In this document: one piece after another, positions 33,832 through 45,905 of the stretch
Numbering within the stretch: position 1 is the stretch's first letter
How the letters are laid out: each line of letters opens with the position of its first letter
From: Cherax quadricarinatus
Taxonomy: Eukaryota; Arthropoda; Malacostraca; Decapoda; Parastacidae
Direction of reading: 5' to 3'
NCBI RefSeq assembly: GCF_038502225.1
Contig: NC_091341.1
Location: forward strand, 6,599,535-6,663,534
DNA length: 64,000 nt
Made by a program: the position numbers and the translations under genes
Notes under the pieces: model-generated
Databases searched by the model: none
What the model was told of the DNA's origin: nothing
What the model saw: only the letters and a program-made list of their open reading frames with translations

Positions 33832-36335
33832 TTTTTTAACAAGTCGGCCGTCTCCCACCGAGGCAGGGTGACCCAAAAAAGAAAGAAAATCCCCAAAAAG
33901 AAAATACTTTCATCATCATTCAACACTTTCACCTCACTCACACATAATCACTGTTTTTGCAGAGGTGCTCAGAACACAACAGTTTAGAAGTATATACGTA
34001 TAAAAATATGCAACATATCCCTCCAAACTGCTAATATCCCAACCCCCTCCTTTAGAGTGCAGACATTGTACTTCCCATTTCCAGGACTCAAATCCGGCTA
34101 TATAAAAATAACCGGTTTCCCTGAATCCCTTCACTAAATATTACCCTGCTCACACTAACAGATCGTCAGGTCCCAAATACCATTCGTCTCCATTCACTCC
34201 TAACACGCTCACGCACGCTTGCTGCAAGTCCAAGCCCCTCGCCCACAAAACCTCCTTTACCCCCTCCAACCTTTTCGAGGACGACCCTTACCCCGCCTTT
34301 CTTCCCCTACAGATTTATACGCTCTCCATGTCATTCTACTTTGATCCATTCTCTTTAAATGACCAAACCACCTCAACAACCCCTCTTCAGCCCTCTAATA
34401 CTTTTATTAGCTCCACAAGTTCTCCTAATTTCCACACTCCGAATTTTCTGCATAATATTTACACCACACATTGCCCTTAGACAGGACATCTCCACTGCCT
34501 CCAACCGCCTCCTCGCTGCTGCATTCACAACCCAAGCTTCACACCCATATAAGAGTGTTGGTACTACTATACTTTCATACATTCCCTTCTTTGCCTCCAT
34601 AGATAACGTTTTTTGTCGTCACATATACCTTAACGCACCACTCACCTTTTTTCCATCATCAATTCTATGATTAACCTCATCATTCATAAATCCATCCGCC
34701 AACACGTCAACTCCCAAGTATCTGAAAACATTCACTTCTTCCATACTCCTCCTCCCCAATTTGATATCCAACTTTTCTTTTTCTAAATCATTTGATACCC
34801 TCATCACCTTACTCTTTTCTATGTTCACTTTCAACTTTCTACACACACTCCCAAACTCATCCACTAACCTTTGCAATTTTTCTTTAGAATCTCCCATGAG
34901 CACAGTATCATCAGCGAAAAGCAACTGTGTCAATTCCCATTTTGTATTTGATTCCCCATATTTTAATCCACCCCTCTCCCGAACACCCTAGCATTTACTT
35001 CTTATACAACCCTAACTATAAATATATCAAACAACCATGGTGACATTACACATCCCAGTCTAAGACCTACTTTTACTGGTAAGTAGTCTTCCTCTCTTCT
35101 ACACACCCTAACCTGAGCCTCACTATCCTCATAAAAACTCTTTTCAGCATTTAGTAACTTACCACCTATTCCATATACTTGCAACATCTGCCACATTGCT
35201 CCCCTATCCACTCTATCACATGCCTTTTCTAAATCCATAAATGCAATAAAAACTTCCCTACCTTTATCTAAATACTGTTCACATATATGCCTCAATGTAA
35301 ACAATTGATCTACACATCCCCTACCCACTCTGAAACCTCCTTGCTCATCCGCAATCCTACATTCTGTCTTACCTCTAATTCTTTCAGTTATAACCCTACC
35401 TAACTGTTGCATATGTGTCTTACCTAATAACCGTACAGTACACTTTTCCTGGTATACTCAGTAAACTTATTCCTCTATAATTTTTACAATCTCTTTTGTC
35501 CCCCTTCCCTTTATATAAAGGGACTATACATGCTCTCTGCCAATCCTTAGGTACCTCCCCCTCTTTCATACATTTATTAAACAAAAATACCAACCACTCC
35601 AACACTATATCCCCCCTGCTTTTAACATTTCTGTCATGATCCCGTCAGTTCCAGCTGCTTTACCCCTTTCATTCTACATAATGCCTCACGCACCTCCCCC
35701 ACACTCACATCCTGTTCTTCTTCACTCCTAAAAGATGGTATACCTCCCTGGCCAGTGCATGAAATTACCGCTTCCCTTTCTTCATCGACATTTAAAAGTT
35801 CCACAAAATATTCTCGCCATCTACCCAAAACCTCCATCTCCCCATCTACTAACTCCCCTACTCTGTTTTTAACTGACAAATCCATTCGTTCTCTAGGCTT
35901 TCTTAACTTGTTTAACTCACTTCAAAATTTTTTTTTTATTTTCATTAAAATTTCTTGACAGTGCCTCTCCCACTCTATCATCTGCTCTCCTTTTGCACTC
36001 TCTCACCGCTCTCTTCACCTTTCTTTTACTCTCCATATACTCTACTCTTCTTATAACACTTCTGCTTTGTAAAAACCTCTCATAAACTAACTTTTTCTCT
36101 TTTATCACCCACTCTCCTATAACCACAAACTTCTGCCCCACATTCTAATACTGCATTTTAAAAACTATTCCAACCCTCTTCAACCCCCCACCCACTACTC
36201 ATACCTGCACCAGTCCACCTTTCTGCCAATAGTTGCTTATATTTCACCAGAACTTCCTCCTCCCTTAGTTTATACACTTACACCTCCCTCTTGCTTGTTG
36301 CCATATTCCTCTTTTCCCATCTACCTCTTTAACAA
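33832..36335 (-). mobile_element. RTE-like LINE copy R3, 3' portion
   Basis: Minus-strand RTE of a subfamily diverged from R1. From right to left: linker (VIKEKKLVYERFLQSRS, frame 35917-36141), RT frames 35634-35885, 35420-35605, 35002-35412 and 34619-34933, thumb 34373-34600, and 3' UTR to the T-run near 33830. At the Phe-Trp-Ser site where R1 lost a base, this copy reads TTT-TGA-AGT, so the same Trp codon became a stop. RT box LLFADDTVLMGDS is intact. Its 5' part continues at 39262-40395 beyond an inserted LINE. Confidence 0.88.
34373..35885 (-). pseudogene. RTE reverse transcriptase, copy R3
   Basis: Six frames cover RWREYFVELLNVDEE, LEWLVFLFNKCMKEGEVPKDWQRACIVPLYKGKGDK, DEQGGFRVGRGCVDQLF, AFMDLEKACDRVDR (motif A Asp present; AYD changed to ACD), VGLRLGCVMSPWLF (the Gln of the usual RQG is Leu), LLFADDTVLMGD and LLYGCEAWVVNAAARRRLE. 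At least five frameshifts or stops disable it. The R-to-L and AYD-to-ACD changes also suggest loss before the indels accumulated, though the order cannot be proved. Confidence 0.87.
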
Positions 36336-36337
36336 TC

Positions 36338-37160
36338 ATGAGGAGCCAGTCTATCAGCATCCTGTCGGCCAACATTAGAGGTTTCATTACTAATGTTGGA
36401 GAGCTCACACATAGTTTTGTGAACACTCGACGTCCCGACATGATAGCTGTTGTTGAAACATTTTTGGATGACAGGACTCCAGAAAATTTTGCAAGAATTG
36501 CTGGCTACACCTCATGGATGAGAAGAGACAGGCAAGGGCAAGGAGGAGGTGTTGCTGTGTGCTTCTCTAAAAGTGTTCATGCCCAGCACATTGATGTTGC
36601 CACCCCTACACATCTTGAAATGATGTTCTTCAAGCTCTGTATAAACACTAGTACCTCTGTACTAGGATGTGCAATGTACAGACCTCAGTGACAACATGCA
36701 GACCCCATCAACTTCCTAATGGAAAATATTGACTCCCTTCTGCTACAACACAACTGTCAAGATATTATAATTGTTGGTGACCTCAACCAGCACCTTATAC
36801 AGAGGGATTTTGATGACCTTCTTGCAGTGTTTGACATGAGAAACTTTGTTGATTTCCCTACTCATATCTCTGGTTCCTCCCTTGACCCAGTAGTGAGTGA
36901 TCTGGCAGAAGGCATAGTCACTTGTCAACCCCTCGGCTACGTTGTATCGTCTGACCACAAGGCTGTTTTTACGACACTTAAGATCCCAACAGAACGAGTT
37001 GAGGAGTCCACACGCACAACCTGGCTATGGGAAAGAGGTAATTGGCCAGCCCTTTGCTCTGAGCTCGCCACCACCGATTGGAATGCTCTTCTCCAAGGGG
37101 ATGTTGACAACCAAGTGAAAGCCTTCACTGGACACATCCTTAATCTACAACAAGAACACA
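36338..37160 (+). pseudogene. LINE J endonuclease
   Basis: SILSANIRGFITNVGEL, AVVETFLDD (Glu), GQGGGVAVCFS, CAMYRPQ then an in-frame TGA (36689), and in the next frame IIIVGDLNQHL (GDxN), LDPVVSDL and VVSSDHKAVF (SDH). The two frames (36338-36691 and 36719-37819) are separated by one stop/shift. Catalytic residues are visible. It lies upstream of the RT in the usual order. Confidence 0.85.
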
Positions 37161-39111
37161 TTCCTCACCGGCAATATGTGACGAAGCCTACAGATCAGCC
37201 TTGCTTTGGCTTTCGTTGTAGAGAGGCTGCTACTGCTAAGTACAAAGCATGGCGAAGGTATAAGAGACATCCTACCACCTATAAGTGGGCCATTGCTAAA
37301 TGGGAGGTGGACACTAAAAGAAAGCTAGCATCAGGAAGGGTAGGCTCCAAAACTTGGTGGTCCCTGGTCAAGGACAGACAAGGTTATCTGCCTGATGAAC
37401 TCATTCCACCTCTAAATCGACAGGATGGGACCACCTCTACTAGTAGTCAAGAGAAGGCGGACCTCTTTGCTGAACACTTTGCTACTAAAATGCAAGTTCC
37501 TGATAAAGCAAGGGACCCTCCTTGGCTAGCTGCAAGAACTGTGTCAAAACTGTCCGTGGTGACAATAAGGCAGGAGGAGGTGCATTTCCTTCTGAAATCG
37601 CTTGACCAAGAAAAGGCTGTGGGCCCAGACAAGTCGAGCCCAAGATTGTTGAGAAGATGTGCAGACCAGCTAGCAGCACCTCTAACTCGCATCTTTCAGC
37701 ACTGCCTAGTACAGTGTAAATGGCCCTCTCTATGGAAAGAGGCAAATGTAGTCCCTGTTCACAAAAAGAAGAGCAGAGCAGAAATCAGCAACTACAGAGA
37801 CCAGTGTCACTCCTGTTAATCACTGGTAAGATCCTTGAAACAATAATCTCAAGACAAATGACAGAGTTTTTTGACTACCACTCACTACTTTGTGATCGTC
37901 AATATGGCTTCAGGAAAGGTTACTCTGCTGCTGATCTGTTGTTAAACCTCTCCACTAAGTGGCACCAGTCACTGGATGAATCTAAAGTAAGCTGTGTGGT
38001 AGCACTGGACATTGCTGGCGCTTTCGACCGAGTGTGGCACCAGGGCCTCTTAGCAAAACTTCAAGCACTGGGAATTGCAGGCTCTACGCTATGTCTCCTC
38101 AGCGATTACCTTCATGGTAGATCTCTAAGTGTAGTTCTCAATGGAACGGAATCAGCAAGACATCCTATTGGGGCAAGTGTTCCACAAGGAAGCGTGCTGG
38201 GTCCATTGTTATGGAATGTCTACTTCAACGACCTTCTTCATCTCATCCCAGAATCACATGCATATGCAGACGACTGTACACTGACATTCACTTATCCAAG
38301 AGAAGAAATGCCAGCTGCTCTAAGCTATATCAATCACCAGCTGAGAGCTATATCAGCTTGGGGAAATAGATGGCAAGTAACATTTGCACCTGAGAAAACG
38401 CAAATGATGATCGTCTCTAGGCACCATGATGGTAATGCTGGTGCAGTAGTAAGGATGAATGGGAGGGTGTTGGCACCTGGAGAAGAAGTTGATATCCTTG
38501 GGGTGAAATTTGACTCCAAACTAACCATGAAGAACCATGTTGTAAATCTTGCAAACAAGGCAGCCAGGAAGCTTACAGCACTTCGCCGTATCTCGCATCT
38601 GCTTGACAGTAGGGGTTGCAAGCTCCTGTATGAGGCACAAGTACGCTCACACCTTGAGTATGCTCCACTTTCTTGGTTTGCCTGCCCCCCCTCTCATCTG
38701 CGTCTGCTTGACAGAGTAGAGAACAGAGCAAGACGTCTCATCTCTCGCCTGGACCCATCCTGGATACATCTGTCATTTCAGCAGAGCCTTCAACATAGGA
38801 GGGATGTGGGTGGCCTTACTGTGATGTACAAGGCCAATATTGTCAAAATACCACACTTGGATCCACTTCGAGGACAGCGTGAAATAAGCTTTTGTGCCAC
38901 AAAATGGGCAGAAAGCAGCAACTTCACTCTGGCTGTACCCTTCTCCAGAACATCACTCCATCTGAGATCATACATACCCAGGATGACTCGAGTATGGAAC
39001 ACATTCGTACAGCATAATGATGTCAACGAGATAAAGTCAGTTGATCAAATGAAAATGCTGGCCCACAGATGGCTCCAACTTCATCCTGTTCCCTACTTGT
39101 ATGTCTCATAA
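37161..39111 (+). pseudogene. LINE J linker and reverse transcriptase
   Basis: The linker (ATAKYKAWRRYKRHPT) continues in the 36719-37819 frame through LKSLDQEKAVGPDKSSPRLL and CKWPSLWKEANVVPVHKKKSRAEISNYR; a frameshift near 37800 passes to the 37720-39111 frame. There: QYGFRKGYSAADLL, VVALDIAGAFDRVWH (motif A), ASVPQGSVLGPLLWNVYFND (motif B), HAYADDCTL (motif C, YADD), KTQMMIVSR and VDILGVKFD. The C-terminus is full length (IPRMTRVWNTFV...PVPYLYVS stop). Only two breaks separate this copy from a complete ORF, making it the youngest-looking LINE after R1. Confidence 0.87.
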
Positions 39112-39261
39112 CAATAAAAATGCTTTCAAATGAGCTGATGTAGGTAACAGCTCTTAGCTTGCCAATAAAGTTAGGAATCCTTAACCTGTAAATAGCTTGT
39201 CAATAAAGCTAGGGATCCTTTACCTTGACAAACCCTGTGTAAAAAAAAAAAAAAAAAAAAA

Positions 39262-40395
39262 CTGTAGCTACAACTAAATAATGATGCGATATATCAGTTG
39301 CCCCTCTATAAACGTGTACATTCTGGAGCCAACCCATCAACCTTTTATCCACCAATACATAATCTAACAAACTACTTTCATTACGTGCTATATCATACCT
39401 TGTATATTTATTTATCCTCTTCTTCATAAAATATGTATTACTTATTACCAAACCTCTTTCTACACATAGCTCAATTAAAGGCTCCCCATTTTTATTTACC
39501 CCTGGCACCCCAAATTTACCTACTACTCCCTCCACAACATTATTGCCCACTTTAGCATTGAAATCCCCAACCACCATTACTCTCACACTTGGTCCAAACT
39601 CCCCACGCATTCACTCAACGTTTCCCAAAATCTCTCTCTTTTCTCTACACTTCTCTCTTCTCCAGGTGCATATACGCTTACTATAACCCACTTTTCACAT
39701 CCAACCTTCATTTTACTCCACATAATCCTTGAATACATTTGTAGTCCCTCTTTTCCTGCCATAACTTATCCTTCAACATTATTGCTACTCCTTTTTTAGC
39801 TCTAACTCTATTTGAAACCCCTGACCTAATCCCATTTATTCCTCTCCACTGAAACCCTCCCACCCCCTTCATCTTTGTTTCACTTAAAGCCAGGACATCC
39901 AGCTTCTTCTCATTCATGACATCCACAATCATCTCTTTCTTATCATTTGCTCAACATCCACGCACATTCAGACTTCCCACTTTGACAATTTTCTTCTTCT
40001 TATTCTTTTTAGTAATTATTACAGGAAAAGGGGTTACTAGCCCATTGTTCCCGGCATTTTAGTTGACTTTTACAACACGCATGGCTTCCGGAGAAAGATT
40101 CTTATTCCACTTCCCCATGGATATAAAAGAAAAAGCAATAAGACCAAGAACTATTAAGATAAAAATCAAAGAAAACTCAGATGAGTGTGTATAAATAAAC
40201 ATGTACATGTATGTGTAGTGTGACCTAAGTGTAAGCAGAAGTAGCAAGGCATACCTGTAATCTTGCATATTTATGAGACAGACAAGGGACACCAGCAATC
40301 CTACCATCATGTAAAACAATTACAGGCATTCGTTTTACACTCACTTGGCAGGACGGTAGTACCCCCCTGCGTGGTTGCGGTCTTCCAACCTACTA
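39262..40395 (-). mobile_element. RTE-like LINE copy R3, 5' portion
   Basis: Minus strand: 5' UTR (40395 to about 39960; GTAGTAGGTTGGAAG motif inverted at its start and the ATGCCGGGAACAATGGGC block), endonuclease start LALSETKMKGVGGF (39708-39932) and VVGDFNAKVGNNVVEG, LDYVLVDKRLMG, ATDISHHYLVVAT (39209-39610). The SDH motif reads SHH, so the key Asp is lost. With the 36333-39261 insertion removed the element would be about 3.6 kb, the same size as R1. Confidence 0.87.
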
Positions 40396-40484
40396 TTTAT
40401 CTATTTATCTAACCTAAATCTGAAGGTACCCAAGATTTTAGCTTCAATAACCCTACTAGACAAACATTCCACTCATACAGTTGC

Positions 40485-40730
40485 TTGATTGCTAACGCAC
40501 TTAGCTCACTCTGATGTCCTGGGCTCGATCCCTGTACGGGTGGAAACATTAAGGCACCTACTGTACATGTTCACCTATCAGTAAAATAGGTACCTGGGTG
40601 TTATTCGACTGGTATGGGTCGCAAAATGCTCTGCATAACAAGGGACTTTCTATATAGTAGTATGTCGTTGATGTCAGCTAGGCATGTATACCCTGTACAT
40701 GTACTTGTAGAAATAAAGATTTATTAATAA
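40485..40730 (+). mobile_element. tRNA-derived SINE (type 1), plus-strand copy
   Basis: B-box-like GGGCTCGATCCC at 40521-40532, then GGTGGAAACATTAAGGC, GGTACCTGGGTGTTATTCG, GGTATGGGTCGCAAAA, and the AGAAATAAAGATTTATT end. The A box is degenerate. The body matches 24592-24765 inverted. Confidence 0.82.
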
Positions 40731-40750
40731 TAAAATAATAATAATATTAA

Positions 40751-40793
<43 letters not shown>

Positions 40794-40795
40794 TG
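40722..40795. repeat. (AAT/ATT)n SINE tail
   Basis: AATAATA flips to (ATT)n at about 40750. It follows the SINE body and looks like its tail. Confidence 0.9.
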
Positions 40796-40974
40796 CATTA
40801 GTATTATAACCAACATTTTCCTATATTCTTTCCAAATTTAAACTTATCCAGTCAGAGATAATTTCCACCACACAGCCATTGTCTGTAGGGACATTCAGAG
40901 CCAAAGGAAATTATACACGTTTTGGAACTTAATGAAATGGCGAGAAAAACTGGGCCTTCGCACGAGCTAACAAT

Positions 40975-41610
40975 GTTACTAGGATCTATGAACCCATATT
41001 TCAAGAAGGATGATCTAGAAACCAAGGTCTAGAAGCTAGGAGTCAAGAGACAAAAGCTCGAATTTCTGAGCTAGACAGAAAACAATAAATTAGTCATAAG
41101 AACCCAGAAAATAAAGGGTTAGAACTTAAGAATACAACCAGAACTTAGGAACCAAAAATAAAGTACTAGAAATATGAAGACACTGGAGTTATGAACTAGA
41201 TATCTTAAATTATAAATAATTAATAGAAGCTAGGAACCAGATATTAGAACCTTTTAATTAGAAATAGGATCAAGAATTTAGGATTTAGAAATTAAAATGG
41301 AAATTGGGAAATTGGATCCTAGAAGCAAAATTTTAATTAGAAATTCAAAATCTGAGACGTAAACAAGATGTTAACTAGAGATGAGGAACAGAAAATTAGA
41401 AAGCAGTAACAACACTAGAAAAGTTGAATTATTAAATAGAAGTTAGTAATCCGATTTTAGGTACTAAATCTAGGAGCTAGAAATTTTACTATAAAAAAAT
41501 ATAAATATTAGAAACAATCAAAACTAACTACTGACACCTAGAAACCATGTATAAAATCGGAACTAGAACTTAGAATCTAGAAACTGGAATAACGATATTA
41601 GAACCCGAAG
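40975..41610. repeat. cryptic, strongly diverged AGAA/CTAG-type repeat
   Basis: Over 600 bp, short words such as TTAGAA, CTAGAA, TAGGAAC and GAACTTAG recur every 10-25 bases with no exact period. It reads like an old tandem array of a unit near AGAACTTAGGAACTAG. No frame is open. Confidence 0.55.
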
Positions 41611-42059
41611 ATTTTCGACACCTTTCCAAACTAGACGTATTTCGGTCGCTGTGCGATCCAAAATAAGGTATCCCCGTATTCCATAACCTCAGTCCGTTGT
41701 GTCTCAGTGCACGCGATTGGAATAGTGCAGAGTGCGGCATTTGTTGATAATGCAGATAAATGTCAGCGTTGACGGCAATCAGAAGAGGCATTCACAAGTC
41801 ATTACTTGGAAATTAATATCAAAATATCGTCAATAAAATGATAAATTAGGACACGAACCAAATCAAACTGAAACATTTCAAAAGGACAAAAGAAACCAAT
41901 ATCTTAAAATTAACTTTGAAGCTGTTCAAATGTATTATCAAGCTATCAGCATGGAAGGCTTGAAGGATAGAAAGTCAGTAAATAAACAAATTTTGTGTAA
42001 GCTTAGTGTACATAACATACAAATTTTTAAAGATGGTCTTGAAGGCACACATAAAACAA

Positions 42060-42225
42060 GACGACACATGTGCACCAGTTGGGTATCTTTATTCATGAAA
42101 CGTTTCTCCTATGCGGCAGTGGCGAAGTTGATGTAATTAGTCCATCAACACTGGAGAAATAGTTTGAGGTGGTCAGTCCGTCAGCCTGGAGAAGTGTTCA
42201 TCTCCGTGGTCTGGAAAGTTATGAA
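42060..42225 (-). mobile_element. hammerhead-like (type 1) element, decayed
   Basis: Minus strand ends AGGAGAAACGTTTCATGAAT and AAAGATACCCAACTGGTGCA. GAAACGUU is present, but the CUGANGA region and stem II are substituted. The outer part (CTCCAGGCTGACGGACTGAC inverse) matches the 52.2-kb elements. Confidence 0.55.
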
Positions 42226-42233
42226 GTTGAACC

Positions 42234-42405
42234 CCTCAAGGAAGGTTCCTTGATGTTGGTGAGGGGCTCTTGATTTAGGGAATTGGATTTGTGCTCCAGT
42301 TCCCCGAATTAAGCCTGAATGCCTTCCACATCCCCCCCCCCCAGGCGCTGTATAATCCTCTGGGTTTAGCGCTTCCCCCTTGATTATAATAATAATAATA
42401 ATAAT
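42234..42405 (+). repeat. SINE-like family B copy
   Basis: CCCCTCAAGGAAGGTTCCTT to TTGATTATAATAATAATAAT; nearly identical to 20038-20210, including the C-run. Confidence 0.9.
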
Positions 42406-42779
42406 ATGAAGTTGAAGCATGAGAATGAAGTCTTAAATACTGTCGAAAGTTTTGTTTTCGACATACATAAAAGTGCAGTATGAGTGAACTTGGGATCAAC
42501 AAATAAAGTCAAACACTGTGACCTATTTCCGATCAGAAGAGAAATTCTCCAATTATTCGTCAAAAAGCCAATTTGATTAATAAAACTGGCACATGATAAC
42601 TAATGCAACATAACATCCAGAGATTACTTCTGTGGAAGGAAAACACATCGGTACTAAAAGATTCAGTTTTCTAATTACTGTACAGAATCCAACAACATTC
42701 TTGTCTATACAGCCTAAACCCATGAAATATTTCATTAATTTCACAGGAAGTCTCAGCCACTGAAGATTGATGCTGTTTA

Positions 42780-42921
42780 CAATTGTTATATTTTTATCAA
42801 AGGAAAGCGCCAAACCCGTAGAGGTCATGTAGCGCATGCGGAATAAGTGACACTCAAATTCGATCCAAGGGGAAAAAATAAATCTAGTTCCTTGGATCAA
42901 GAGCGCCACATCAGCATCAAG
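42780..42921 (-). repeat. SINE-like family B, diverged subfamily
   Basis: GGAAAGCGCCAAACCCGTAG, TGTAGCGCATGCGG, TTCCTTGGATCAAGAGCGCC, ATCAGCATCAAGG. It has the same order as family B but is strongly diverged. Confidence 0.6.
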
Positions 42922-43900
42922 GCAAAATAATGCAATAAGGCAAAATAAAATTATACCATTTCGAAATTAAAACTGACAAGATGGCGTCTACAAACTCCAT
43001 TAAATATAAAAACCTTTTTCTAAATAGGCTGTACCGCTACTGAAATTTTTAAGCCTATCAGTGAAGTGTCTCCAGTTATCACATGGAAACCAAATTTGGG
43101 ACAGACCTGTGTGACACTGTAGACAGGTCACCCACTAAATAATTCCATGAATCTTCCCAAATACGCTTTAGAACAGTGTTGAAAATTTGAAAACGATCGA
43201 ATAATGCGTTCCGAAAGAAAGTAAAAAAAAAAAAATGTTACTGAGAATGTTCCAAAAATTGTAAAGCCTCGTTTATTTATATATTTAATTATGAATTAAG
43301 TAAAATTCGGTTTAATAAAATTAGCAAACAAATTGACAGATTGGCGCCCACACTACCTGAAATAACTACAAAAATCCTTGTAATTAAGATAAACCAACGT
43401 TTAGATTTTGAAGCTGATCAAAAGAGACATTCCCAAGTTGCTTGGGAAACAATTTACTAAATAAAACTGGCAAATTGAAATTTACACAGCTCAAAGTGAC
43501 ATACAATATTTGATTTAATAAAGCCCACCGATGGTAAAAGTTTGAAGCCGATCACAAAAGGCATTCTCCAGTAATTAATCTGATTCCAACAATTCGAAGT
43601 TTATTAACAATTTCCGTAAAATTTAAAATTTTCACCAATCCAGAATAAATTCATGGGTTACCATTTCTCTTATAGAATATATCGTCAATATCTTGAAGCC
43701 AATCAGAAGAAAATAATTTGTTATTCAGTAAAATTGGCAAATTGGGACTTATGTCTCCCAATAGCAGCGTGAACCTTTTTGTTTAGAAAGCCACATCATT
43801 TATGAAGGTTTGAAGCCGACCAGATCAGTCATTCTCGAGATATCGCAGAGATTCCAACGATTCCAAGATTTTTTTTTTATTGTTTTACTACATCAATATA

Positions 43901-44211
43901 TTTTCCTGCAGCCAAACGCAACTTAACAGTTACTATCCTAGTCCTGAGATGCACCAACCATTAAATATTGAAGATGTTGAGAAGAGTCAGTCTGAAACTG
44001 TATTACGTGATTTAACGGGAAAAAATATGACGCTATTTTTCACATAAAATAGTTAAATCTGCTCCTGCACACATAGATTTCACTCTTCATCGTCGATTTA
44101 GTGTAACCAGGTTCACCAGTATTTTTAATATGGGTTACTTTATGTATTTATACATGTTATTATGTATGATAAGTGTACTTATGTGTACCTATACCTAAAC
44201 TTACTTAATCG
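43901..44211. other. no recognisable gene
   Basis: AT-rich; nothing recognised. Confidence 0.5.
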
Positions 44212-44523
44212 TTGTATCTAGGAATGGAACCCCAGTGCTTAGAGGTGGAGAGAGACCGTACGTGCCCACCTTGGTCTAGCACACCAGCTACTGGAGGGAC
44301 ATCATCTCCCCCACCCAGACTATTTAACATCTTACCAGAAGATGTCAGAAACACGGCTGGAACAAGTGTAGAAGTCTTCAAGAGGAAACTGGACAAGTAT
44401 CTTCACCAGGTGCCAGATCAACCAGGCTGCGAGGGATATGTGGGGTACCGGGCCTCCAGCTGCAACAACCTGGTTGACCAGGCAAGCACCAGACGAGCCA
44501 GGCCCATGGCCGGGCTCAGAAAG
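44212..44523 (+). pseudogene. CR1/L2-like LINE C-terminal tail, different subfamily
   Basis: The frame reads PPPRLFNILPEDVRNTAG, VEVFKRKLDKYLHQVPDQPG and ASSCNNLVDQASTRRARPMAGLRK stop. The LFNxLP...FKRxLDxYLxxVPDxPG pattern is the same tail domain as at 4150-4344, but the C-terminus is longer and divergent. Only this 3' piece is present, as expected for a 5'-truncated insertion. Confidence 0.75.
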
Positions 44524-45767
44524 TAGATAAACTCTCGAAACTCTTCAAAGGTATATCAAAGGTAAAGGTAGGTCCTTGTGAGGGAAAAGTTCCACAGATA
44601 GGAGTAGCGAGCGAGTATATGGGTGACGATAGTTTGATCGCCCGGCTGCTTGTTAAGGTAGTGTCAGTCTAGCTATCGTTATTCCCCCTCCCCCTTTTTC
44701 CCCACCCGGAAAGATGATGTGTGGGGCTCGGGCCAAACAGTAATCACTTGACTCACAGCTCCCAGCACGACTGTAAGTAAAAGCCTCTGCTCCTATTCTA
44801 GTGGATATATTGGTTGAAAGCTTCACTTTTGACCAACAATAAACTTAGTCCTTTCAGCCTTGATTTCCATGTTATGCTTTTAGATAATCACCATTTCTTT
44901 TAAATATTTTACTTATCACGGAGAGTGATTTCTTAATCAGTAGGTAACCTTTGTCTATTTCTAGCTTGGAATGTCAGCTCGGGTCATCTGGTAACTAAAG
45001 AAACAGTGTTGAAGGAGACGAACTTCACACAAGTTCTAGGACGTCACTATTTTATCAGCATACCTAAGTGTAGTCAACCCCAGGCAACTACCTCTCATCT
45101 TCGCAGTGGTGAAAGACCTACTTTCTATCATCTTGACGGACTATTCAAGTCTAGAGACTCTGTGAAGAACTAGTCGTTGGGTTGTCACTCAACATCTGTG
45201 ACCCCCCCCATCATCAGCAACGGCTACAATTTCCACAACCCGCGGTGTCAACAACATCGGACACTCCAGTCTAACTGTATATATTAGCGTTGAATTCAGA
45301 TATTATTTTTATATTTCATTTTTCATTTCTCTTACAAGTAGGACAAAAATTCATATTTATTTTTTTTTATATTTTCATTTCTAAATAATAAAGTGTTTAC
45401 ATTTGACTGATATTATTCTTTTTCTATTCATTAATTTTCCTGAGGAGGAGCCAACCTTGATAATACTTACTGAAGTTGTTACAGGGCTAAGTAAGCCTTC
45501 ACAGTCCTTGGCTCTAGTTGACCTTCACTCAAGCACTGTCTGGTGTACCCGCAGCCAATAAACTGTCTAGTTCCTGCTCCCCAGCTACCACACCAATCAA
45601 CCCTGCAGCAAAAAACAAGGACTGCCTATACCAGAACCATTCAAGCGTTGAAAATTTGACGCTGATCTTCGAGTTACCGTAATTTATAGGAAAGAATCAA
45701 AGAAAAATCAAACACCCCTTTTAAAGCACACCGGGGATACCCGATAAACAAATCAGCAGGCACTGCT
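44524..45767. other. no recognisable gene
   Basis: About 1.2 kb. It has an AATAAA near 44841 and a C-run near 45203. An LTR fragment was considered but could not be supported without a second copy. Confidence 0.45.
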
Positions 45768-45905
45768 TATTATTATAATCATGTATAACGCTAAACCCAT
45801 GGGGAGTCATGCAGCTTCTGAGAAATGCAAGGAAATCGGGTTTAATCCGAGGAATTGCACAGCAGCTTCAATTTCACGTATCAAGATCTTTCACCAGCAT
45901 CAAAG
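45768..45905 (-). repeat. SINE-like family B, diverged copy
   Basis: ATTATTATAATCATGTATAA, CGCTAAACCCATGGGG, CATGCAGCTTC, then ATCAAGATC and CACCAGCATCAAAGC. Confidence 0.65.

Larger units (their letters stand above)
36333..39261 (+). mobile_element. Jockey/CR1-group LINE J, inserted into RTE copy R3
   Basis: A 2.93-kb element opening directly at the endonuclease ATG (36338) and ending in a 3' UTR (GAGCTGATGTAGG, CAGCTCTTAGCTTGCC) with a poly-A of about 22 bases. It interrupts the R3 endonuclease: R3 coding sequence leaves off at GTAGCTACAGT (39262 side) and resumes at TAAAGAGGTAGATGGG (36335 side), where R1 has the two joined within about 20 bases. I see no clear target duplication, so a small deletion at insertion is likely. 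Confidence 0.85.
41611..43900. repeat. diverged dispersed/tandem repeat with TTTGAAGCCGATCAGAAG core
   Basis: Variants of this core followed by GGCATTCTCCAG occur near 41768, 42530, 43045, 43415, 43540, 43695 and 43818. Several are followed by AAAATTGGCAAATTGGGAC-like sequence (42575, 43460, 43735). Spacing is irregular (about 120-400 bp) and identity is moderate, suggesting an ancient long-period tandem array now invaded by family-B and hammerhead-like elements. Confidence 0.5.

Noticed and set aside
44524..45767. Possible solo LTR (TGTGAGGG... AATAAA near 44841)
   Set aside because: No second copy, no primer-binding site or polypurine tract, and no target duplication could be shown.
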